A program made the position numbers and the translations under genes. A DNA stretch of 64,000 nt from Flavobacteriales bacterium (GTDB lineage Bacteria > Bacteroidota > Bacteroidia > Flavobacteriales_F > PHOS-HE28): the NCBI GenBank assembly GCA_016721005.1, contig JADKJM010000007.1:1-64000 (forward strand), given 5' to 3'. Of this stretch, positions 55,501-62,879 are shown in pieces (the first letter of the stretch is position 1; every line of letters starts with the position of its first letter). Below the pieces are notes generated by a model, which ran no database searches, was not told where the DNA came from, and was given only the letters and a program-made list of their open reading frames with translations.

Positions 55501-55546
55501 ACGAACATCGAACGGATCGATCGCCGAGCGCTTCATCAAGGAATGA
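52526..55546 (+). CDS. T9SS sorting-domain protein with SBBP-type propeller repeats
   Basis: A 1006-residue exported protein. Signal peptide RVPYLLLSAAISTGAIA. About fifteen repeats of 45-60 residues have the SBBP form 'GxxxVxGxFxGSATFGxTTLTSxGxxDxFLAxYDxxGxxLWAxxxGG' (for example SATFGGTTLIATHDSTGYLATYD; AAFGALTISGTSDAGMFLAKYD). The CTD begins LSPNPVVNSLTLAGELP and ends ARTSNGSIAERFIKE. Surface or secreted role, no enzyme motif. It is a paralogue of the next gene, which begins 10 bp after its stop. Confidence 0.88.
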   Translation: MNPALRVPYLLLSAAISTGAIAQNPVFQWADGVRNVETPGTMAIVNGISVAGDGTAFIVGKTFGPHTIVSDTLVGSTYLARYDQQGECMWARTPGGNDVAAASGNMAYVVGSFSGTLQFGATTLSANGVDAYLAKYDAAGSLLWVHQIGGAGLNNAYSVAVDGLGMVHVVGHFQGSATFGGTTLIATHDSTGYLATYDANGVDQWAVICGGLNFSANYISPKMAIDADASGNTFVSGVFDDTGTFGTTTLASADLDDIFLARFDAAGACTWVRKMGAYSGNEVHGVAVAPAGHIYIYGGFWGDDAQFCGPTLFNSHFGNLDMFLAEYDGAGICQWAQHVAPGFFNDFPGNLEVDGPGNAWITGYYFGTTGLFGALTLTGGGAFVARYDPAGNATLAERLYTATDGMIGLGADDDLFIAGNIGGSAVFDMVAGTNVFANFGNGMGYIAHYDASHSYQWVHQLGMHGAAYDAASAIALDNSGNVYTTGNYSGSAIFCNDTLHAWLAGSSIFISKRDANGNCLWERSIGDRGAFGNTTLNGGTSIAVDGNAIYVAGKFADSVRFGNTSLVSAGGTDLFLARYDDNGNCIWARRGGGTGNDAGASVGVDGSGHVLLAGSYAATANIGNEVFTSLGYSDAFLARYDSNGNYIWGRTMGGSGWDNAADVAVDASGNSYVTGRFTTSAAFGALTISGTSDAGMFLAKYDAIGDPLWVVGTTGAGWQEGTSVVQNSSGNIYVTGSFQGSAGFCTTTLESDAYYHAYLSCYTPDGGELWTEQFQVSGESHGYGLAARPGGNIVLTGTLSGTATFGSTTLTSGSYSDALIAAFEPDGTSLWARGMGGSGEWDYSMATTSVADANNVYLVGSYGGLLFDANTQGGSITFDPGDPLSTILAPNGLDAFVAKFSVAETTANPVNPTPCGSPLAVHEASIEQQVILSPNPVVNSLTLAGELPFLPGSSIIVRDMTGRAVNAPFVINANKAMVDASALVPGSYIVSARTSNGSIAERFIKE

Positions 55547-55556
55547 ACGCCGCGCC

Positions 55557-58550
55557 ATGAGAATGTACAGAGCCTTCATCACCTCGTTGCTCGCGGCTAC
55601 GAGCGCGATCGTAATGCAAGGGCAACAGCCCGTGTTCCAATGGGCGGAAGCGGTGAACAACGTCGCCTTCATGTATTACTCCGGATGCACGGATGCGGAA
55701 GTGGCAGCGGATGGTGCCGTGTATGTCACCGGCCAAGCGAAGGACGCATGGGCGCACGGCTCCTTGATCATCGAGAACGAAGTGGCGCGCAGCCCCTTCC
55801 TGGCCCGCTACGATGCGAGCGGGGACATGATCTGGGTGCGCCCCGGCGGCTGGGCACTGACCACCGTGGGCAGCAATGCGATCTATGTGACCGGTGATTT
55901 TCACGGCACGAGGGACTTCGGCGGCAGCACTTTCACAGCGGATAGCCTGGACGCCTTCCTGATGCGATACGATGCGAACGGCAACGTGATCTGGGCGCGG
56001 CAGATGGGCGGCGGAGGAGGCGACAAGGGAATTTCCGTCGCCGTGGATGCCTTGGGACAGGTGCAGGTCGCCGGCATTTTCCAGGGTTCCGCAACGTTCG
56101 GCACCACAACCCTGATCGCCACGCACGATTCCACCGGCTTCCTCGCCACCTACGATGCCAGCGGCAATTTCATCCGGGCCATGATAGCAGGTGGCACCGA
56201 CAACGTTGCGTACAACGTCGGTTACAACGTGGATCTGGCATGTGATGCGTCCGGTCACACCTATTGGTTCGGGATGTTCGATGGAACGGCATCATTCAAC
56301 GGTACCAACCTCACCAGTTCAAGCGACAATGCAATGGCTCTGGCCCGCTTTGAAAGCAACGGCACCTGCACATGGGCGACCCGGATGGGCGGAACCGCGA
56401 ACATCCCTGCCGGCTTGGGGATCGCGGCCAACGGCAATGCGTATGTCTCTGGCACCTTCAGAGCCAGCGGCACCTTCGGTACGATCAGCATTCCCGATTC
56501 CTTCACTGCCGATGATGCATTCCTCGCGCTCTACGACCCGAACGGTGATCCGATCTGGGCACAGCGCATCGTCACCTCATCGTCCGCCGAACGCATGTAC
56601 TCCATCACAGTGAACAGTGCCGGGAACGCCGTCGTCTCCGGTATTTCGGGCGGAACGAGCGCGACCGTTGGTGCGTCCACCATCACAGGTATTTCAGGCC
56701 AATTGACCTACGTGGCGGAGTTCGATGCAACAGGCGCCTTCCAATGGGCCGAACGGCTTTGCACGGCACGGCCGTTCATTGCCTTGGGTGCCATGGATGA
56801 TCTCTACCTCTTCGGCAGCGAACTGTTCACTCCCGGATCCAACGGTACCATCTTCGACTTTGACACCGGCATCGCGATCGGGGGGGCCGTGTCAGGGCGT
56901 ACGGACGCCTTTCTCGCCCATTACGATGTTGCACATGACTTCCAATGGTTGCGTGTGATGGGTAGCACGCCCCCGGCCTACGACCAGGGTGCCGGCATTG
57001 TCTCGGATGCGAACGGCAACGTGTACACGGTCGGCAGATATACGGACTCCGCGATCCTGTGCGGGGATACCTTGAAGGAATTCCCGGCCGTCAGTTCAGG
57101 CTTCCTTAGCAAGCGCGACGGCAGTGGCGCCTGCATCTGGACGCGCGAGTTCGGCACCAGTGGCAACAACGTCGCACACGCGATCACGATCGATGGGAAT
57201 GGAGATCTGATCATTGCAGGCGCGTTCTCTGATACGGTGACCTTGGGATCCGTACAACTGGTGAGCGACGGCGGCCGCGATCTTTTCGTAGCCAAGTACG
57301 ACCCGAACGGCGTTTGCCTGTGGGCGAAGCGGGGGGGCGGCACGGCCAATGAAGATGCGACCTCGGTGGCCGTCAGTGCCAATGGTGATGTGAGCATCGC
57401 TGGATCCTACTTCAGCGCGACCACCATTGGAACGGCCACCTTCACGAGTGCGGGCGGCTTCGATATGTTCATTGCGCACTACGATGCATCCGGCAACCTC
57501 GGCTGGGCGAAAAGCATGGGCGGTGCCGGATACGACCTCCTCGCCGGCCTGGCTCTGGACGCCACAGGCAATGCCTATCTCTCCGGGTCCTTTACCGCAT
57601 CGGCCACCTTCGATACGGAAACCATCATCGGCACCGGAAGTGCCGACATGTTCCTAGCGAAATATGATGCGACCGGAGACCCGGTGTGGGTGCAAAGCAT
57701 GCCAGGCACGGGATCGAACACCGGTGCCGCCTTGGTGATCAATGATACCGGGAACCTCTATGTCACCGGCCATTACTACAACACCATCGATCTTGGGAGC
57801 GTCACCCTCACCGGGAGCCCCAGCAACGTCAGGGCCTTTCTTGCCTGTTACACCGATGCAGGCGTGAACCTGTGGGCGCAGGATATCCAGTCCACCGGAG
57901 GGACCGAAGGCTATGCGCTCGCCGCACGGCCGGGAGGCGATATCGTTCTCGCGGGTCAGTTGGTTGGTACGGCGGTATTCGCAGGCACCACGCTCACGAG
58001 CACAAGCGGCTCTGGCGATGTCCTTCTTGCTGCATATAACGCCGCCGGACAGCCGCTGTGGGCCACGAACATGGGGGGCAACGGCACATGGGATCAGGCG
58101 GCGGCAGCGGGCGTCTGTGCAGACGCGGATCACGTCCATGCCACGGGCTACTTCGGTGGTTTGATCTACAACTCGGACTACAACGGGGGCTCCATCACCT
58201 TTGTGCCGGGTGATCCCAGCACCACGCGCTACGCACCGAACAGCCTGGACGTGTTCGTGGTGAAGTACGCCATCGATGAGTCCGTGGGCTTGCACCACGT
58301 GCTCGTTTCCGCCCCATCGCTCATTCTCTCTCCCAACCCGGTGGATCACTTCTTCACTTTGAGCGGCGATGATCTGGAAAGCGGCGCCACTCTCGCGGTG
58401 CGTGATATGACGGGCCGCGAAGTGCCCCTCCCCTTCACCATACAAACAAACAAGGCCATGGTCGATGCCTCTTCGCTTTCATCGGGCAGCTACTCGATCA
58501 TCGTACGCACTTCTCGCAGCATGATCACGCAGCGCTTCATCAAAGAATAA
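55557..58550 (+). CDS. T9SS sorting-domain protein with SBBP-type propeller repeats, paralogue
   Basis: A 997-residue exported protein. Signal peptide YRAFITSLLAATSAIVMQG. Repeats of the SBBP type similar to the upstream gene (QPVFQWAEAVNN; SATFGTTTLIATHDSTGFLATYD; SATFDTETIIGTGSADMFLAKYD). CTD LILSPNPVDHFFTLSGDDLE ending RTSRSMITQRFIKE. Some blocks, such as TTLIATHDSTG, are nearly the same in both proteins, so gene conversion or recent duplication is likely. The ATG at 55557 is preferred; a longer frame from 55440 lies inside the previous gene. Confidence 0.88.
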   Translation: MRMYRAFITSLLAATSAIVMQGQQPVFQWAEAVNNVAFMYYSGCTDAEVAADGAVYVTGQAKDAWAHGSLIIENEVARSPFLARYDASGDMIWVRPGGWALTTVGSNAIYVTGDFHGTRDFGGSTFTADSLDAFLMRYDANGNVIWARQMGGGGGDKGISVAVDALGQVQVAGIFQGSATFGTTTLIATHDSTGFLATYDASGNFIRAMIAGGTDNVAYNVGYNVDLACDASGHTYWFGMFDGTASFNGTNLTSSSDNAMALARFESNGTCTWATRMGGTANIPAGLGIAANGNAYVSGTFRASGTFGTISIPDSFTADDAFLALYDPNGDPIWAQRIVTSSSAERMYSITVNSAGNAVVSGISGGTSATVGASTITGISGQLTYVAEFDATGAFQWAERLCTARPFIALGAMDDLYLFGSELFTPGSNGTIFDFDTGIAIGGAVSGRTDAFLAHYDVAHDFQWLRVMGSTPPAYDQGAGIVSDANGNVYTVGRYTDSAILCGDTLKEFPAVSSGFLSKRDGSGACIWTREFGTSGNNVAHAITIDGNGDLIIAGAFSDTVTLGSVQLVSDGGRDLFVAKYDPNGVCLWAKRGGGTANEDATSVAVSANGDVSIAGSYFSATTIGTATFTSAGGFDMFIAHYDASGNLGWAKSMGGAGYDLLAGLALDATGNAYLSGSFTASATFDTETIIGTGSADMFLAKYDATGDPVWVQSMPGTGSNTGAALVINDTGNLYVTGHYYNTIDLGSVTLTGSPSNVRAFLACYTDAGVNLWAQDIQSTGGTEGYALAARPGGDIVLAGQLVGTAVFAGTTLTSTSGSGDVLLAAYNAAGQPLWATNMGGNGTWDQAAAAGVCADADHVHATGYFGGLIYNSDYNGGSITFVPGDPSTTRYAPNSLDVFVVKYAIDESVGLHHVLVSAPSLILSPNPVDHFFTLSGDDLESGATLAVRDMTGREVPLPFTIQTNKAMVDASSLSSGSYSIIVRTSRSMITQRFIKE

Positions 58551-58641
58551 GGTCGGTGTTGCTTTCCATCGATCATCCATCCGTGCCATTTGCTTGCATC
58601 GCGATCAGGTCCTTCCTTCGAACTCGGGAACAAAAGACTTC

Positions 58642-59313
58642 ATGAGCAACTCCCCCATCCGCGTCATCGCCTTCGACGACAACAAGGACCTGCGCGACAT
58701 GTTCCGCATGCTCGTGGACGCGCAGCCCGACATGGTGTGCGTGGCCGTACACCCGGACCTCTCGCAGATGATGCGCGACCTCGACGCCGCGAAGCCCGAT
58801 GTGATCGTGATGGACATCCAGATGCCGGGTCCCGGTTCGGAGACCGGGGTGACGGGCATTTGGGGTGTGCGTGCGATCAAGGCGCGTTGGCCCGATGCGC
58901 GCATTTTGATGCAGACCGTCTTCGAGGATGAGGAGAAGGTCTTCGACGCCATCCGCGCCGGAGCCAGCGGCTACATCCTCAAGACCTCCAGCGGCGATGA
59001 AATGATGAAAGCCATCCGCGATGTGCATGCGGGCGGCTCGGCCATGACGCCTGCCATCGCATTCAAGGTGCTCGAACATTTTCGCGTGAGTGCGCCGCCA
59101 AGCGAAGCACGACCGATGGACCCCGGTTTGAGCGAGCGCGAAAAGAGCGTACTGACGTTGTTGGTGAAAGGCCGCAGCTACAAGATGATCGCGGACGAGC
59201 TCGGCATCAGCTACCACACCGTGGACAGCCACATCCGGCGCATCTACGAAAAGCTGCATGTGGCCAGCGGCACCGAGGCGGTGAGCAAGGCGCTGCGGGA
59301 CCGGCTGGTGTGA
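58642..59313 (+). CDS. NarL/LuxR-type response regulator
   Basis: A 223-residue regulator. Receiver domain: IRVIAFDDNKDLRDMFRML with the acidic pocket, phospho-acceptor Asp in DVIVMDIQMPGPGSE, and ILKTSSGDEMM with the conserved Lys. C-terminal GerE HTH: LSEREKSVLTLLVKGRSYKMIADELGISYHTVDSHIRRIYEKL. It fits the HisKA_3 kinase at 47489 as partner. The ATG at 58642 is confirmed by the duplicate leader at 52240. It converges on the gene at 59342. Confidence 0.92.
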   Translation: MSNSPIRVIAFDDNKDLRDMFRMLVDAQPDMVCVAVHPDLSQMMRDLDAAKPDVIVMDIQMPGPGSETGVTGIWGVRAIKARWPDARILMQTVFEDEEKVFDAIRAGASGYILKTSSGDEMMKAIRDVHAGGSAMTPAIAFKVLEHFRVSAPPSEARPMDPGLSEREKSVLTLLVKGRSYKMIADELGISYHTVDSHIRRIYEKLHVASGTEAVSKALRDRLV

Positions 59314-59341
59314 TCCCGCTCGCTCACCGTGTGGCACAACC

Positions 59342-59968
59342 TCACGCCGAAGCCCTACCCAACGCCGGATCGCTCTTCGCCCCTTCCCCGGCAGCACCCA
59401 CGGCGCTCACGAGGAACCAATACGGCTTGAACGGCCCCAAGCCCTCCACCAGAAAGCGCACTTTTCCGGTCACGGTGAGCAAGGTCAACTTCGCGGCCGG
59501 GTCTGCGGGATCCTGGTCGGTGGAATACAGCCGGTAGAAATCCGCGCCATGCACCCCTTTCCAGAGCACGTCCACCTCGCCGGTGATCCCGGTCATGCGC
59601 GCGTACCGGATGGTCGGAATGCCCACCGGACCCACCGGCTCCGGGAATTTGGCCAGCGGATAGCCACTGCTCTCCAGAATGGTGAGGTCGCCGTTGCCCT
59701 GCACGCGCACGTAATCGGCCTGTGTGCGCAACATGTTTCGGCCCTGTTTGGCCAGGTCGTCGCGCAAGAGGCGGTCGTGGCGCGCACCGTTGGTGGCCAC
59801 TTGGATCGCGGTCTCCAGATCATCCGCCAAGGTGGTCATGGTGGCCAACGGGATCGGGGGTGCGGGAAAGCTCGCATTCGCCATGAGGTGGGCGATCACA
59901 TTGCGCAACAGCGCGAGCAGGTCGATGTTGCGGAGGCGGGAAAGGGCCAGTTTGATATTCGCACGCAT
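59342..59968 (-). CDS. Small protein with a fibronectin-III-like domain
   Basis: A 208-residue protein of unknown function. No clear signal peptide. N-terminal half helical (ALSRLRNIDLLALLRNVIAHLM; LETAIQVATNGARHDRLLRDDLAK); the C-terminal ~90 residues look like one FN3 domain (GEVDVLWKGVHGADFYRLY; FLVEGLGPFKPYWFLVSAVGAAGEGA). Similar 'helix plus FN3' proteins occur in Bacteroidota, from memory. The ATG at 59968 is preferred, since the upstream frame runs toward the repeat array. Confidence 0.55.
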   Translation of the reverse strand: MRANIKLALSRLRNIDLLALLRNVIAHLMANASFPAPPIPLATMTTLADDLETAIQVATNGARHDRLLRDDLAKQGRNMLRTQADYVRVQGNGDLTILESSGYPLAKFPEPVGPVGIPTIRYARMTGITGEVDVLWKGVHGADFYRLYSTDQDPADPAAKLTLLTVTGKVRFLVEGLGPFKPYWFLVSAVGAAGEGAKSDPALGRASA

Positions 59969-60163
59969 GGCAAGGGGCTTTTGATGGACCGGAGCCGACC
60001 GGGGGATGGTTATGGCACCTGAACGCCGCCGTGTATCCCTTGGTACATGGCCTTTTCCGGTATGCGGAAACGCATGGAATATGCCCGCACGGCCAAGCGG
60101 GGCGTATGCGGAACAGAATAGTTCATGCGGCATCGCATATCGGGCCAAGTAGACCATCTTGGT

Positions 60164-60493
60164 GGGTCAAGTACCCCGACCCGATGGACCAAGTACCCCG
60201 ACCTGATACACCAAGTACCCCGACTTGATGAGCCAAGTAGCCCGACTTGATGGGCCAAGTACCCCGACCCGATGGGCCAAGTACCCCGACTTGATGGGCC
60301 AAGTACCCCGACTTGATGAGCCAAGTAGCCCGACTTGATGGGCCAAGTACCCCGACCCGATGGGCCAAGTACCCCGACCCGATGGGCCAAGTACCCCGAC
60401 TTGATGGGCCAAGTACCCCGACTTGATGGGCCAAGTACCCCGACCTGATACACCAAGTACCCCGACTTGATGAGCCAAGTACCCCGACCCACT
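60164..60493. repeat. Fifteen-copy 22-bp tandem repeat array
   Basis: Fifteen perfect-period copies of the 22-bp unit GGGCCAAGTACCCCGACTTGAT, with a degenerate sixteenth at about 60141-60162. Copies vary at the first three bases (GGG, GAG, ACA, GGA) and the last Py-Py pair (CT, TT, CC), and two have TAG for TAC. Copies 4-7 and 8-12 carry similar variant orders, so blocks were duplicated. The array begins at the stop of the HTH gene at 60494 and lies upstream of the FN3 gene. No spacers, so not CRISPR. Confidence 0.95.
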
Positions 60494-60778
60494 TCACTCC
60501 GACCTCTCCTGTCGCGGGGGCGGGGGCGGTGGCGGTGTATCGAATGTGATGGTGATCCGGCCGGGGTCATTGTCCCCGATCATCGTCTCCAACGGGATGC
60601 CGAGTACTTCGCAGAGCTTCACCATCTCGGAAAAGCGGGGCTCCACTTCATCGTGCTCAATGTAGCTGATGGTGCTCTGGCTCAGTCCCACGCGGTCGCC
60701 GGTGTACTCTTGCGTCCAACCCAATGCCACGCGAACAAGCTCCATGCGCTTGCCGCGGGTAAGGGTTCGGGGTGCCAT
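60494..60778 (-). CDS. XRE-family helix-turn-helix regulator
   Basis: A 94-residue protein with a Cro/C1 HTH: KRMELVRVALGWTQEYTGDRVGLSQSTISYIEHDE, recognition helix around LSQSTISYIE, then VEPRFSEMVKLCEVLGIPLETMIGD. The C-terminal tail has seven prolines (DTPPPPPPPRQ). The stop abuts the 22-bp repeat array. It is divergent from the gene at 60985. Target unknown; the array is a candidate. Confidence 0.8.
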   Translation of the reverse strand: MAPRTLTRGKRMELVRVALGWTQEYTGDRVGLSQSTISYIEHDEVEPRFSEMVKLCEVLGIPLETMIGDNDPGRITITFDTPPPPPPPRQERSE

Positions 60779-60984
60779 GGCGGCCGGTGAATAAGGAATG
60801 GAACAACGCCATTCCCAGTGATAATGCAGAAAAGCGGCGTTTAGTATGTTTCCGGAGCACCTTTCGTCGGGTAGGGACGACCGGGACTTGTGGATCCACC
60901 ACCCCGGTCGCCAATTTTGTTCCCCTCGGAATGCGAAGTGCCACCCCGAGCGCGTTCATCACACCCCCCTTCCGCTTCGATCAC

Positions 60985-61632
60985 ATGACCAAAAAAACCT
61001 ACGACCGCTACACCGCGCTCTGGAAGGTCTGCAATGTGCATTGGCAGGCATGGTCCCACTCCGAGCCGTGCCGGGCGGCCATTGCCGGGCTGCGCGACCG
61101 CACCGCAGCCATGGAACCGCTGTTGCCGAGGCTGAATCCGCTCGCCCGGCAGAACGCCTGGCGTCGCGGGGATATCATTGAACAATTGGCTTCGCGGGTG
61201 CTGCGTGCCATGAACCCCCTTCGCCAAATGGCGGCGGACCACCCGGAAATGGGTATGCGCACCGCGCACCTGCCCAACCGGAACCATCGCAGTTGGGCCC
61301 AGCGATCGGATCCGGCCGTGGCCGCCCACGCGGAGGAGGTGTTCGCGCTCGTTATCCAACACATGCTCGACCTGCATGCCTATGGCTACGGAACGCAGGA
61401 ACGGGATGAATTCGCCAAGCAGCTTGCGGACTACCGGGCCGAACAGGACACCCTGAGCTCGGCCCACAGCGAATACCAATTGCTGCTGGATGGTTGTGCC
61501 GCCTTGGTACACGACCATTTGGACCCCGCGATCGCGGATCTGGACGGCGTCGCTGCATTCAAGGAAGCGTACCGCCGTTCGCGGGAAGCGCTCGATCGAC
61601 AACGCGAGGCGGATCGTCCGGAATTCGATTGA
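60985..61632 (+). CDS. Hypothetical helical protein
   Basis: A 215-residue protein, not recognised. Mostly helical and charged: KKTYDRYTALWKVCNVHWQAW, AAIAGLRDRTAAMEPLLPRL, VAAHAEEVFALVIQHMLDLHAYG and REALDRQREADRPEF. No signal peptide or metal motif. The ATG at 60985 is preferred to one 71 codons upstream, which adds an unlikely leader. It may belong to the small accessory cluster that includes the HTH gene. Confidence 0.5.
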   Translation: MTKKTYDRYTALWKVCNVHWQAWSHSEPCRAAIAGLRDRTAAMEPLLPRLNPLARQNAWRRGDIIEQLASRVLRAMNPLRQMAADHPEMGMRTAHLPNRNHRSWAQRSDPAVAAHAEEVFALVIQHMLDLHAYGYGTQERDEFAKQLADYRAEQDTLSSAHSEYQLLLDGCAALVHDHLDPAIADLDGVAAFKEAYRRSREALDRQREADRPEFD

Positions 61633-61648
61633 GCCCGGATCGGGATGC

Positions 61649-62029
61649 CTAGGCCGCCTCCTTGCCGGAACCGTCGGCTGCCTTGTGCGTCAAGTGGTAG
61701 CCGTGGCAACGCGGGCATTCGTACACGCGCATGCGCCCACGGCCGGTGTTCCAAATGCGGTTGGACTGTGCATGGGCCCCCACCACGGTATAGATCACCT
61801 TATCGTCGCAACGCGGCGCTTCGTGGGTGTGGTGTACAATGCGCGTCCGCGTCAGGTACACCGCGCGGTCGCACAGGCGCACCACCTCGTGCAATTCCAC
61901 CTTCTTCAGGTGTTCCAGCACCTTAGTGCGCAGTTCCGGCTCGGTGAAGAGGAAAAGCTCATCCACCAATTCGGGGTGGTTCTGGATGAATGCGGCCAGC
62001 TTCTGCTGGAGGTCCTTCGCGGTGTTCAT
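61649..62029 (-). CDS. Hypothetical protein with a C-terminal zinc-ribbon-like motif
   Basis: A 126-residue protein, not recognised. N-terminal helices (AKDLQQKLAAFIQNHPELVDELFLF; LEHLKKVELHEVVRLCDRA) are followed by IWNTGRGRMRVYECPRCHGYHLTHK, where CPRC and HxxxH could bind zinc. Convergent with the preceding gene. The ATG at 62029 is preferred to one 22 codons upstream. Confidence 0.5.
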   Translation of the reverse strand: MNTAKDLQQKLAAFIQNHPELVDELFLFTEPELRTKVLEHLKKVELHEVVRLCDRAVYLTRTRIVHHTHEAPRCDDKVIYTVVGAHAQSNRIWNTGRGRMRVYECPRCHGYHLTHKAADGSGKEAA

Positions 62030-62161
62030 GGCGCATGGTCCTTTCGTGGTTCTGGCCCTATAACGCACGCCGGGCGGGGACTGTTGCACCCGCAAGAGGG
62101 CGCAGCGCGCAAGAAAACCGGTAGGATATACAGGGCTGAGGGGGCGGCCGGGCCCTGCCCC

Positions 62162-62590
62162 CTAATTCAAATGCGCGCGCTTCTCCGCACGCATCCGCGC
62201 GACCGAGCGCACCACCCACTTGGGGCCATCCCACCGGAAGTACACGGCGTGGTCGGATCGCGGATCGAAGACCACGCCCACATCGTCACCTTTTAGCAGG
62301 TCGCCCATGAGGTCCATCACGGTACAGGTGAGCACCGCGATGCCTCCCTCCTGCTTGGGCAGCTCCCCCAAGGTGGTGTACACCCATACCGTGGGGCCCA
62401 GATCCGGGTCCCGCATGGTGGCGTATTCCGGCGTTTGATGTTGCCCATTGGCACCGGCGCGTACTTCCAGCAGCACCGTGCAACTCTTCTCACCGAAGAG
62501 TTTGAGCAGTTCCATGGTGTTGTCCTCGTGGCCATTGGCCACGTACCGCTTCAAGGCGGCGTGCAGGATGGTGTTGGATGGAGGGGCCAT
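62162..62590 (-). CDS. SseB-like hypothetical protein
   Basis: A 142-residue protein. TILHAALKRYVANGHEDNTMELLKLF, then SCTVLLEVRAGANGQ, VWVYTTLGELPKQEGGIAVLT and DDVGVVFDPRSDHAV loosely match the SseB N-terminal fold (accessory protein with unknown role). No signal. Confidence is limited as only a few blocks agree. Confidence 0.45.
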   Translation of the reverse strand: MAPPSNTILHAALKRYVANGHEDNTMELLKLFGEKSCTVLLEVRAGANGQHQTPEYATMRDPDLGPTVWVYTTLGELPKQEGGIAVLTCTVMDLMGDLLKGDDVGVVFDPRSDHAVYFRWDGPKWVVRSVARMRAEKRAHLN

Positions 62591-62879
62591 TGGAAGTGGG
62601 GTTGATTGGGAGGATAACGGGGCGGGAAGGCGGAAGGTATGCGGGCGGCGACCGATGGACCCGGGGCATTGCAGGATGCACATCAAGGACAACTCTCGTG
62701 CCTTCACTTGCTTTCCCCGGTCGACTCACTATCCGCCCACCGTCTCTTCGAAGACGAAAGGCCCTGCTTAGGTTTGACGACATCGTTTCAGTTGAACGAT
62801 GTCGGACATTTACATTCTCCGATCGACCGTTTGTTTCGGCACAATGTGTACTATGAGGTCGCTCGATCTGACGTAGAAA
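62591..62879. other. Intergenic gap before the methyltransferase
   Basis: No convincing ORF, hairpin or promoter box. Base composition drops toward the methyltransferase gene. Confidence 0.4.

Noticed and set aside
55440..55556. Upstream start for the third T9SS gene
   Set aside because: It lies inside the preceding coding region in another frame and lacks a signal peptide; the ATG at 55557 gives one.
60141..60493. CRISPR array
   Set aside because: Units are contiguous with no spacers, period 22 bp, and no cas genes are present.
60010..60570. Long reverse-strand ORF of 186 codons through the 22-bp array (GTW, SGYLAH-type repeats)
   Set aside because: It is open only because a 22-bp unit repeated three times gives 66 bp, a multiple of three. 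No signal, start context or homology; the strand reads through the HTH gene end.
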